From Tannerella sp. oral taxon 808 (GTDB taxonomy: Bacteria; Bacteroidota; Bacteroidia; Bacteroidales; Tannerellaceae), in NCBI GenBank assembly GCA_002890585.1, contig MIQB01000031.1:1-22292 (forward strand): a stretch of DNA of 22,292 nucleotides. Reading direction: 5' to 3'. The notes under the pieces were generated by a model. The model was given only the letters and a program-made list of their open reading frames with translations. It was not told the DNA's origin and did no database searches. Numbering within the stretch: position 1 is the stretch's first letter; each line of letters begins with the position of its first letter. This document shows, in pieces, positions 15,208-21,581 of this stretch. The position numbers were made by a program, and so were the translations under genes.

Positions 15208-17232
15208 GTGCCCGGCGACATTCACTTTGCCGTGGGCGATACGTTCACGCTGACAGGCATTAAGATGCCCAAGGCGTATGTAGATAAGGCCGCGGAGGAG
15301 CTGCGTGTGGCGGCGCAAAAGTGGCTCGACGGCAAGTGCGAGAACCAGATGCGGCTGGCCGTCACGTGCGACGAGGTGCTCTTTGCCCAGGAGGGGCGCC
15401 GGGTGGTGTGTGGCGAGATGCTGTATGTCACTGACCGGCTCCTTGCGGGCTCTCGCAAGATCCGCGTGACGAGCGTGAAGAAGTACATAGAGAATGACGG
15501 CGAGACGCCGTATCGCTACGAGCTGGTGCTCTCGGACTTCTTAGACGGCAACCGCTTCATGCAAGATGTGCGCGACCTGAAGGACGAATCCAAGCGCCTG
15601 AAGGCACGCCAAAACGAGCTGGAGCGCTACGCCCGCCGCCAGTGGCGCGACGTGAAGGAGACGCAGGAGGAGATCAAAAAGGACTTCTCGGACAAGTTCA
15701 AGGAGTCGATCAACCCCGTGACGGTGGAGACGATGCAGCTCATCGTAGGCCATGAGCAGCTGCAGTTCGTCTTTGTCAACAGCCGCACGCAACCGCAAAC
15801 GGTCGTCAGCCTCTACCCGCAAATAGCCGGGGGCAAGGTGCGCCTCAGCGCCGCGGGGCTCTACCTGAAGCACATGACGATGGGCATTAAGACGCTCAGC
15901 AGCGCCCGCGATGCGAAGGCCTATCGCTATTGGGCGATGCCGAACTACACATCGCCCATGCTGGATAAGGATAAGGTCTACAGGCTCTATGCGCGGGTGC
16001 CGGCGAGTGGCGAGGCGGGCACGTTCGTCGTCTCCGAGACGAAGCGCGAGCTCAGCTCCGAGGCGGGCTATTACCACTTGCTGATGGGCTACATCGGCCG
16101 CGAGGTGGACGGCAACCGCTCCTGGGGGCGCACGTATGGCTTCACCGAGGTGCTGCCCGGGCAGATCACCACGGAGCTGATCCAAGACCCCAACGCGCGG
16201 CTTGTGATCGACCTTGTCAACGGACGCATCACAGGGCCGGTGCACATCACCGCCGGCTCCGCGGGCTACAATAACCTCTCGGACAAGCCCGACCTCTCAG
16301 GCTTCCAGACGAAGGCGGACTTCCAAATCGAGGCCGATAAGATCCACGGCGAGGTGGGGCAGGTCAATACCAAGCTGGGGGGCACGCAGCAGCAGCTGGA
16401 GAGCCTACAGACGTGGTCGCAAGGGCAGGTGAATAGCATCCTGAACCGCCAAAACACGGCCGACGATAAGATCTATCGCCTACAGACGGCCGGGTTCATC
16501 ACGACCGCTCAGGGCAACGCCCTCTACGCCTCGGCTGAGCTGGCAAGCGGCGTCAAGATCTCCAGCCTGATCACCCAGAGCCCGGAGGCGATTAATATGA
16601 TCGCGAAGAATATCAACATCAACGCCATCACCACGTTTGGCGATTTCAAGGAGGACAACGCCCAGAAGCTGGCCGCCGTCAACCGGCGTGTGGGGAATGC
16701 GGAGAGCGCGATCAGCCAGCAGAACCAAGCCATCAACGAGGCCAAGAATGGCACCGTGGATCTGAACCGCGTCCGTTACGGCAACCGCACCATCATCGAC
16801 CGCGGCAAGATCATTACCTCGCTGATCGATACGGATAATTTGGTTGTGCGGAACGTGGCGCAGGTGGGCGGGTTCACGATTAACGGTGGGCGGCTGGTCG
16901 GCTCGTATTTGGATCTCTCTCCCAATGGACTGATAGAGCTACGCACCCCTAATGGGATGACTGCCAACATAAGCGGTGCTGGCATCAATGCCAATAAGAG
17001 CGGAGGCCGAATAGCCACGCTGAATGTGGATACTGGGATCTCTTATGTGACCAACTCGGAAACGTTTTCCGTATCCATTGATCATATTGATGGCGACCCC
17101 GACTGGCATTCTTACATCCAGCTAAAGGCCAAAGGCCTCCCCCACAAAAACCACATTTCCGCCATGTGGGGTGGGCACGAATTCCATAACGTCGTAATAG
17201 ACACAAGGACAGGCCTGATGGGCTGGGAATAA
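15208..17232 (+). CDS. Phage tail protein, C-terminal part
   Basis: The product is 674 residues if started at the GTG at 15208, in the same frame as the preceding 314-residue part and separated only by the TAG at 15166. Residues about 113-160 form a charged coiled coil (RDLKDESKRLKARQNELERY onward). The rest has tail-fibre/tip character, with QITTELIQDPNARLVIDLVN, the common phrase YNNLSDKPDLSGFQTKADF, and helical Gln-rich segments to about 510. A Gly/Asn-rich beta region follows (VGGFTINGGRLVGSYLDLSP) and a C-terminal WGGHEFHNVVID. It probably sits at the tail tip and contacts the host. The composition falls slightly in GC over the last 120 codons, consistent with an exchanged receptor-binding end. 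Confidence 0.75.
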   Translation: MPGDIHFAVGDTFTLTGIKMPKAYVDKAAEELRVAAQKWLDGKCENQMRLAVTCDEVLFAQEGRRVVCGEMLYVTDRLLAGSRKIRVTSVKKYIENDGETPYRYELVLSDFLDGNRFMQDVRDLKDESKRLKARQNELERYARRQWRDVKETQEEIKKDFSDKFKESINPVTVETMQLIVGHEQLQFVFVNSRTQPQTVVSLYPQIAGGKVRLSAAGLYLKHMTMGIKTLSSARDAKAYRYWAMPNYTSPMLDKDKVYRLYARVPASGEAGTFVVSETKRELSSEAGYYHLLMGYIGREVDGNRSWGRTYGFTEVLPGQITTELIQDPNARLVIDLVNGRITGPVHITAGSAGYNNLSDKPDLSGFQTKADFQIEADKIHGEVGQVNTKLGGTQQQLESLQTWSQGQVNSILNRQNTADDKIYRLQTAGFITTAQGNALYASAELASGVKISSLITQSPEAINMIAKNININAITTFGDFKEDNAQKLAAVNRRVGNAESAISQQNQAINEAKNGTVDLNRVRYGNRTIIDRGKIITSLIDTDNLVVRNVAQVGGFTINGGRLVGSYLDLSPNGLIELRTPNGMTANISGAGINANKSGGRIATLNVDTGISYVTNSETFSVSIDHIDGDPDWHSYIQLKAKGLPHKNHISAMWGGHEFHNVVIDTRTGLMGWE

Positions 17233-17250
17233 CCGCGCCGCCCCCGCCCC

Positions 17251-17470
17251 CCTCGTAGGGGCGCCCCTTGTGGGCGCCCTTACAACCCGGGGTGCCCACA
17301 AGGCGCATGAATACCAGGGCACCCACAAGGGGTGCCCCTACAACCCGGACGCCCCGACAGGGGACGAATGATCCACGGCAACCGGGTACGCGCTGGGGCA
17401 TAACACCCCAGGCACCCGGGGTGTAAGGGCACCCACAAGGGGTGCCCCTACGAGGCGGGCGTTTTTCGTT
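17251..17470. repeat. Interspersed palindromic repeats after the tail gene
   Basis: Several copies of CACAAGGGG/CCCCTTGTG words in both orientations form hairpins such as GGGCACCC-ACAA-GGGGTGCCC (about 17427-17450). The block begins with GTAGGGGCGCCCCTTGTGGG, shared with 11876-11900, and ends in GGCGGGCGTTTTTCG, which could stop tail-gene transcription on the plus strand. With the next two repeat blocks it fills the 685 bases between the tail gene and the MuF-like gene. Confidence 0.75.
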
Positions 17471-17478
17471 TATGCACC

Positions 17479-17750
17479 ATCCGAGGGTCGCCGCGGAGCT
17501 TCCGACACCCGGACGGCGTAATCCGAGGCAAGGACTATAACAAAAACGCATCTTAGTTATGATCCGAGCCTCGTTTTGGGCGTCAAATCGATTTTTGGTC
17601 AAATCCGAGCCTCGTTTTGGGCGTCAAATCGATTTTTGGTCAAATCCGAGCTTCGTTTTGGGCTCCAAAAGGGTTTTTGGCGTAATCCGAGCCTCGTTTT
17701 GGGCTTCAAATCGATTTTTGGTCAAATCCTCGGCGGGTTTTGGGCTTCCG
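17479..17750. repeat. 41/42-nt tandem array built on a conserved ATCCGAG core
   Basis: ATCCGAG recurs at 17479, 17521, 17562, 17603, 17644 and 17685, with a partial copy at 17726; spacing is 42 then 41 throughout. The three units from 17562 to 17684 and the one at 17685 are near-identical, with GTTTTGGGC and CAAATCGATTTTTGG blocks. The first two units share only the core with the others and have unrelated remainders. The core with GGGTCG at 17477-17490 also matches, inverted, the repeat at the left window edge. Frames running through it are artefacts. Confidence 0.88.
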
Positions 17751-17752
17751 CA

Positions 17753-17915
17753 CCACCCAGGGCACCCACAAGGGGCATTACCAGGGCGCCCACAAGGGGC
17801 GCCCCTACGAGGGAACGCGGGAAACGAAAAACGAAAAACGAAAAACAAATAAACGGGGCGCAAGCCCCCAACAATTCAACATCTAAACATTTCAACGGGG
17901 CGCAAGCCCCTATCC
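17753..17915. repeat. Palindromic repeats and leftward terminator cassette before the MuF gene
   Basis: The block contains CCCACAAGGGG words again, then at 17822-17871 the cassette AAACGAAAAACG...CAAATAAACGGGGCGCAAGCCCC. Read on the minus strand this is a GC hairpin followed by TTTATTTGTTTTTCG steps, as at 12012-12056. A second GGGGC-GCAA-GCCCC hairpin follows at 17896-17909. The + strand reading frame through here (rich in RGAPTR and KRKTKNEK words) is not protein-like. Confidence 0.75.
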
Positions 17916-17917
17916 CC

Positions 17918-19381
17918 TTGAAATTCTCCGATCGCAAACACATCCTCCGCCTCTTAGAGCAGCAAAGCGAGGTGAAGCGCATCTTCGACCAGTTCGCACG
18001 CGATGCCGGGCGCGAGCTCGCACGCTTTGCCCCCAAGGCAGACCCCGGACGCGTGCTGCCGGCCGATGTCTGGCTCCACAACCGTGTGGCCGAACAGCGC
18101 ATTGAAAAGCTCCTTGTGCAGCTGCATGACGACCTGCTGGTCAACTTCGACGCCCACACCCGCGCCGCATGGGAAGAAGCCAATAAGAATGTCGACGCGA
18201 TGCTCTCCGACTTCATCCGCGGCTTGCCCATCTCCGAGACCGCCCGCCGGGGCATGTTTGCCCGCAACGCGCACGCCTTTCGCAGCTTCATGCAGCGCAA
18301 GGAAGCCGGCATGAACCTCTCCGAACGGATCTGGAAGGCCACCGAATCGGCCAAAGAGAACCTCGCCTACTTCGTCGCCTCAGGCGTTGCCGAGGGGCGC
18401 CCCGCAGCCCTCATCTCGCAAGACATACGCGCCCTACTCCTCGAGCCCGACCGCCGCTTCCACCGCATCCGCAACGCCCGAGGGCAGCTTGTCCTGTCTC
18501 GCCCCATGCGCAACTACCACCCCGGCGCCGGCATTTACCGCTCCAGCTACATGAATGCCCTCCGCGTGGGCGCCACCGAAACGAACATCGCCTACCACGA
18601 AGCCGACCACGAACGCTGGCAGCGGTTAGACTTCGTGCTCGGCGTCAAGGTCGAGCGCTCCGGCACCTCGGCCAAGCCCTGCCCCGTCTGCGACGCCATG
18701 CAAGGCACCTACCCCAAAGGCTTCAAATTCCTGCCCTGGCACCCCTTCTGCATCTGCCACGCCACGCCGGTCATGCTCAGCGGCGAGGAGTTCACGGACT
18801 ACCTCGTAACGGGCCACATGCCCCCGGGGCGCGTGCTGCGCGACATGCCCCAGCGCGCCCTCGAATACGTCGAGCAGCACCCCTATTACCGCAACTCCTA
18901 CTCCTATCGCCACAACGTCCCCTTCTTCAACCCCCAAGCGGCTGCGAAGGCAAGCAGCAGTGCCCCAACCAGCGCCCCCACCCGTGCTCCCCGCCCCGAA
19001 AAGACCGCGGCGCTAAATATCCGCCGCAAAGAGTTATTTAGGATTGCCCGGTTGGAGTTAAAGGGGAAGACCGTGATCCGCCCGGAACTAAAGCAACCGA
19101 TCGAATTTACAGGAACTGGGATCAAAGAGGTCCTCAACCAACCACACGACCACGTGCGAGAAAAAAACGAGGCGATATTGGATATAGTGCGCCTAATACA
19201 AGAAGCGGAATACATAGGGGGGAAACTTGACGACAAGGGGCGCAATCTGATGTTTCATTATTTCAAGACTGAGATCGCCGGAGATCCATCCTTTATTGTC
19301 ATAAAGGAAGATCTCAATATGAAAAAGGTCTCTTTGTACACGATCACAGATAAGAGCAGGTCTGAAAAAACAGGAGAGTAG
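17918..19381 (+). CDS. MuF-like phage head morphogenesis protein fused to a nuclease-like toxin domain
   Basis: The frame is open from 17576, but upstream of 17918 it only translates repeats; the first plausible start is TTG at 17918 (LKFSDRKHILRLL), giving 487 residues. Residues 1-250 are helical, followed by the MuF signature CPVCDAMQGTYPKG at 255-268 and HPFCICHATP at 275-284, a likely metal site. A Ser/Ala/Pro/Thr linker (341-360) leads to a C-terminal domain of about 125 residues. This has GIKEVLNQPHDHVREKNEAI, then FHYFKTEIAGDPSFIVIKED and LYTITDK, resembling the barnase/EndoU/colicin/RelE-like (BECR-type) nuclease modules fused to phage MuF proteins. The DNA of this end is clearly AT-richer than the MuF part. 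MuF proteins enter the virion head; the fused domain may act on the host or competitors. No ATG start is present, so the 5' end may have been lost to repeats. Confidence 0.8.
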   Translation: MKFSDRKHILRLLEQQSEVKRIFDQFARDAGRELARFAPKADPGRVLPADVWLHNRVAEQRIEKLLVQLHDDLLVNFDAHTRAAWEEANKNVDAMLSDFIRGLPISETARRGMFARNAHAFRSFMQRKEAGMNLSERIWKATESAKENLAYFVASGVAEGRPAALISQDIRALLLEPDRRFHRIRNARGQLVLSRPMRNYHPGAGIYRSSYMNALRVGATETNIAYHEADHERWQRLDFVLGVKVERSGTSAKPCPVCDAMQGTYPKGFKFLPWHPFCICHATPVMLSGEEFTDYLVTGHMPPGRVLRDMPQRALEYVEQHPYYRNSYSYRHNVPFFNPQAAAKASSSAPTSAPTRAPRPEKTAALNIRRKELFRIARLELKGKTVIRPELKQPIEFTGTGIKEVLNQPHDHVREKNEAILDIVRLIQEAEYIGGKLDDKGRNLMFHYFKTEIAGDPSFIVIKEDLNMKKVSLYTITDKSRSEKTGE

Positions 19382-19432
19382 AACGCCCTCGTTGATGGAT
19401 CAGCAATCCAACACAGCATCGTCTACTCTCCT
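19365..19432 (-). terminator. Leftward terminator overlapping the end of the MuF gene
   Basis: On the minus strand AGGAGAGTAGA (19432-19422) pairs perfectly with TCTACTCTCCT (19382-19372), closing a 39-base loop with a smaller internal hairpin (TGGAT/ATCCA), and is followed by TGTTTTTT. On the plus strand the hairpin is not followed by T residues, so it acts leftward. The MuF stop codon TAG is part of the stem. Confidence 0.65.
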
Positions 19433-19500
19433 AAATCATCCTGAAAGATAGCCTCGCGGAACTGCAATCCGCGCGCAATCTTCTCCCAAGTATGTCTTTG
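19365..19500 (-). ncRNA. Second candidate small RNA (leftward)
   Basis: A TATCTTTG element at 19507-19514 (minus strand) matches the Bacteroidota -7 consensus. The following about 135 bases contain a perfect hairpin (CGCGGA/TCCGCG, 19455-19473) and end in the terminator at 19365-19432. No convincing start codon and frame is seen. Boundaries are inferred from the promoter and terminator only. Confidence 0.35.
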
Positions 19501-19506
19501 TGGTGG

Positions 19507-19514
19507 CAAAGATA
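19507..19514 (-). promoter_or_regulatory. Candidate -7 element TATCTTTG
   Basis: It matches TAnnTTTG on the minus strand just behind the terminator of the first small RNA. No -33 TTG is visible at the usual distance, and a single match of this kind can occur by chance. Confidence 0.35.
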
Positions 19515-19520
19515 GATCAA

Positions 19521-19553
19521 ATAAAATAGGGAGCCTCTTTCGGAAGCTCCCTA
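19521..19553 (-). terminator. Rho-independent terminator of the tRNA-like small RNA
   Basis: On the minus strand ATAGGGAGCTTC pairs with GAGGCTCCCTAT (one G-T wobble), with a CGAAA loop, followed by TTTTATTT. It begins directly after the closing stem of the structured RNA. Confidence 0.8.
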
Positions 19554-19652
19554 TATATATCGGTGCAGGCAGGCGACGACCCTGCAATATGCCGGCCTCT
19601 ATATAAGAGACCCGCCCCGCTACCACTTTGCGACCATCAGCACCGATATATC
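19521..19652 (-). ncRNA. Candidate structured small RNA with tRNA-like fold
   Basis: The unit has a promoter (TACCTTTG at 19658-19665, with TTG 20 bases further upstream), a structured body and a terminator. The body is closed by a perfect 12-bp stem (19640-19651 with 19555-19566). Inside are three hairpins on the minus strand. The first has loop AAAGTGGTA between TCGC and GCGG, like a tRNA D arm with A14, GG and A21. The second is GGTCTC-TTATATA-GAGGCC with a 7-base loop, like an anticodon arm. The third is GCAGG-GTCGTCG-CCTGC, like a T arm with a 7-base loop. Yet the closing stem is too long, junction lengths are wrong, the T loop is not TTCRA and the loop triplet would be ATA, so it is not a normal tRNA. 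No protein-like frame covers it. Confidence 0.6.
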
Positions 19653-19657
19653 GGGGG

Positions 19658-19665
19658 CAAAGGTA
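19658..19665 (-). promoter_or_regulatory. Promoter of the tRNA-like small RNA (TACCTTTG)
   Basis: TACCTTTG on the minus strand has a TTG 20 bases upstream, the expected -33/-7 arrangement. The structured RNA begins about 7 bases downstream. Confidence 0.65.
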
Positions 19666-19723
19666 GCGGCGCGCTGCGGGTTGTGCAAGAGAGGCAACTT
19701 CGTAGATATACAATCCACGCGGC

Positions 19724-20149
19724 TCAAAGCTGAAACTCGTATCGGCTCGGTACTTGGTGCGCCCGAACGACGGCCGCATATTGATCATCATCGATTGCGA
19801 CCTTCTTTGATCCGCTATAGTAACGATAGAGGTAGCGGAAGAACTCGTCTTTGTGATCTTCCGCAAGTTCCTTTCCGGGGAGTACGCTATGACAGCGCAA
19901 ATAATGCTGAAACAGAGAGGTCAACAGCCGCGGCGGTGTCTTTACTCCCTCAGGGATGGGCGTAGCAACCACTCCATCGCACACTCTCGGATATCGATAG
20001 GGGGTGTCGTCTATGCCGGTCAATTCATATTCCACCCAGCACTTTTCCCATAGCCAAAAGCCAGCATCCGTCCCTCTTGGGCATTCTTTCTCTCCGTTGT
20101 AGTACCGGCATTGCCGGATCAATTCTTCTTTGCTCATAGTAGTATTCAT
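19724..20149 (-). CDS. Protein of unknown function (about 141 residues)
   Basis: The start is either ATG at 20149 (MNTTMSKEEL) or 20137 (MSKEEL); a longer frame to 20161 runs into the promoter element and is rejected. The protein is acidic, with several Cys (RQCRYYNGEKECPRG near the N-terminus), Trp/Tyr-rich (GFWLWEKCWVEYELTG), and has a helical C-terminal half (FFRYLYRYYSGSKK). No membrane segment and no recognised family. It is encoded against the phage head genes and has its own TACCTTTG promoter 10 bases before the first ATG, the mark of an added moron-like gene. It could be an immunity or superinfection function, but nothing in the sequence proves it. Confidence 0.7.
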   Translation of the reverse strand: MNTTMSKEELIRQCRYYNGEKECPRGTDAGFWLWEKCWVEYELTGIDDTPYRYPRVCDGVVATPIPEGVKTPPRLLTSLFQHYLRCHSVLPGKELAEDHKDEFFRYLYRYYSGSKKVAIDDDQYAAVVRAHQVPSRYEFQL

Positions 20150-20158
20150 TGAATCGTA

Positions 20159-20166
20159 CAAAGGTA
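20159..20166 (-). promoter_or_regulatory. Candidate -7 promoter element TACCTTTG
   Basis: It lies 9-10 bases before the ATG at 20149 and 21 before that at 20137. The very short leader favours the second ATG or a nearly leaderless message. Confidence 0.55.
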
Positions 20167-20202
20167 GCGGTGGGGGGGCATACCGCCGCCGCCCAAAGTG
20201 GC

Positions 20203-20844
20203 TTAGGGAACGGAAACAGGCGGAAACAGGAGCGCGGGGTGCGCTTCGAGGTACATATCGCGAAGGCGTAAACTCAACACGAAGCAGATGTCTTCAAGCG
20301 TAACAGAGTACGTCACTTTCTTGCCTTCATTGTCTGTAACCTCCATATCCGGGTAATTATACAAGAAGTACTTTAACCCATTGAAGGCCGGATCAGAACT
20401 ATAGCTCAAGAGAACTTCGTTTGCATAAACCTCTACATCAAACGCCGTTTGTGGCTTGCGTTCATCCAGCAAGGCAAACAGTCTGTCTTTGTGCATTTGA
20501 AGAAAAGCCTCCCCGCACGCATCCTGCATCAGTCTTTCTCCAGAGGCATTCAGTTTGCGCGGACTATGCTTACCGGAAAAAAAGTGCGCCCCTTTGGAGC
20601 TGCGCGCTGCAATAAATGCCCTCACTTCGTCCACGGCACGCATCAAACGGTTTAGGTCGGTTTGGATACGATCGCCATCATTACGCAGCCCCGTTATGGC
20701 CTCACTGTTTGAGGCACATTCTTTTTCCGTTTGTGTAAGGCGCGTGTAAAGCCTCGCAGCAAACCACGTAACCACGACAATAGAAATTCCTATTGGCCAG
20801 TTCTTAAATAGGTATTCAAGCAAGGCATCCATCATATCCGTCAT
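20203..20844 (-). CDS. Membrane-anchored protein of unknown function
   Basis: ATG at 20844 gives 213 residues; the frame also has a TTG one codon earlier. A single hydrophobic segment near the N-terminus (WPIGISIVVVTWFAARLY, about 16-33) is followed by a helical, probably coiled-coil region (QTEKECASNSEAITGLRND to EVRAF). A soluble domain of about 120 residues comes next, with no family I recognise. Charged residues after the segment suggest the bulk is cytoplasmic. It is monocistronic, with its own TACCTTTG promoter 21 bases upstream, and opposite to the phage structural genes. A membrane-anchored protein in such a position could be an immunity or exclusion factor; this is speculation from context. 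Confidence 0.72.
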   Translation of the reverse strand: MTDMMDALLEYLFKNWPIGISIVVVTWFAARLYTRLTQTEKECASNSEAITGLRNDGDRIQTDLNRLMRAVDEVRAFIAARSSKGAHFFSGKHSPRKLNASGERLMQDACGEAFLQMHKDRLFALLDERKPQTAFDVEVYANEVLLSYSSDPAFNGLKYFLYNYPDMEVTDNEGKKVTYSVTLEDICFVLSLRLRDMYLEAHPALLFPPVSVP

Positions 20845-20865
20845 CAAGTTTAATCACAACACTTG

Positions 20866-20873
20866 CAAAGGTA
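20866..20873 (-). promoter_or_regulatory. Candidate -7 promoter element TACCTTTG
   Basis: It lies 21 bases before the ATG at 20844 and is embedded in AT-rich DNA. No -33 TTG at the exact distance is visible. Confidence 0.55.
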
Positions 20874-20969
20874 AATTGAATTGTTACGGGATGAATTTTT
20901 TGTTGCTCTGGAAGAAAGATAGGGCACGTGCGGGGGTACGTGAAGGACGCCGAATGATTCAACCCGGCG

Positions 20970-21296
20970 CTACAGCTTGGAGCAGGCAATGAATAACGCT
21001 GCAATGGCTGCCGCCGCTGTGATGCATGCCGCAATGGCGCCTACGATCGTCCAATTGATCGGATTACGCAGCGTGGGGTTGCCAGCCATGTAGAGCCGCC
21101 CACGCTTAAGAAGATGCGCCATCGAGACATCGTCGCACCCCTTATTGCGATAACACTTTGCAAACCCCAGCCCCTCCAATTCGAGGGCACCGAGGTTGTA
21201 TTCCCTCGGATTCATATCCGCCGGGCGATGACCTACACCTTTATCCAAGAGGCGAAACACCCGTTTGGCGTGCTTGGAGAGCTTGACTCGTTCCAT
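20970..21296 (-). CDS. Small protein with winged-helix-like N-terminus and C-terminal membrane anchor
   Basis: The product is 108 residues. The first 72 (LSKHAKRVFRLLDKG, LGALELEGLGFAKC, MAHLLKRGRLYMAGNP) follow the pattern of a small winged-helix domain: helix, leucine-rich helix, then a K-R-G-R-x-Y wing. A hydrophobic segment (about 80-105, WTIVGAIAACITAAAAIAAL) ends the protein, so it would be tail-anchored with the DNA-binding-like domain inside the cell. No exact family is recognised. It is the first of the leftward genes, with a promoter (TACCTTTG, TTG 18 bases upstream) 28 bases before the ATG, and is divergent from the scaffold-like gene. Confidence 0.72.
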   Translation of the reverse strand: MERVKLSKHAKRVFRLLDKGVGHRPADMNPREYNLGALELEGLGFAKCYRNKGCDDVSMAHLLKRGRLYMAGNPTLRNPINWTIVGAIAACITAAAAIAALFIACSKL

Positions 21297-21324
21297 TGTA
21301 ATGATTGCTTATTGGGTTTGCGTG

Positions 21325-21332
21325 CAAAGGTA
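21325..21332 (-). promoter_or_regulatory. Promoter TACCTTTG with upstream TTG
   Basis: On the minus strand TTG, 18 bases, then TACCTTTG matches the Bacteroidota -33/-7 layout. It lies 28 bases before the ATG at 21296. Confidence 0.65.
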
Positions 21333-21581
21333 GTTTCACGTCACGCCCCTCAACAATTCAACAATTCAGGGCAACCCCAACACCTCAACACCTCAACAAT
21401 CCAAGGCAACTCAACACCCCCAAAAAAAAGTTTGCCCCCAAGTGGTAGCACGCACGATAACGCTACTTCACCTTTGCCGCCGAACTCAAGAAACGGGGCG
21501 TGCGCGCCCCCCCCCAAACGACAACCACTTTTCTTCATCAACTACAACAAACCACTCACACAGACAAACGCACACACACGT
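21333..21581. other. Divergent leader with C/A-rich repeats
   Basis: The region holds repeated CAACACCTCAACA and CAACAATTCAACAATTC words (21350-21410), similar to short stretches at 12058 and 17868-17890. An A/C-rich, unstructured leader runs directly into the ATG at 21582. CACCTTTG at about 21469-21476 is one base from the -7 consensus and could be the promoter of the scaffold-like gene. An open + strand frame through here from 21114 is not protein-like. Confidence 0.4.

Noticed and set aside
19555..19651. Ordinary tRNA or amber-suppressor tRNA
   Set aside because: The closing stem is 12 bp, the junctions are too long, the T loop lacks TTCRA and the loop triplet is ATA rather than CTA.
19423..19866. 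147-codon minus-strand frame over the small RNA region
   Set aside because: It overlaps the end of the preceding gene and then runs through a promoter, a structured RNA and a terminator.
21114..21581. N-terminal extension of the scaffold-like protein
   Set aside because: The extension reads through the promoter of a divergent gene and C/A-rich repeats; the protein-like part begins at the ATG at 21582 after a typical A/C-rich leader.
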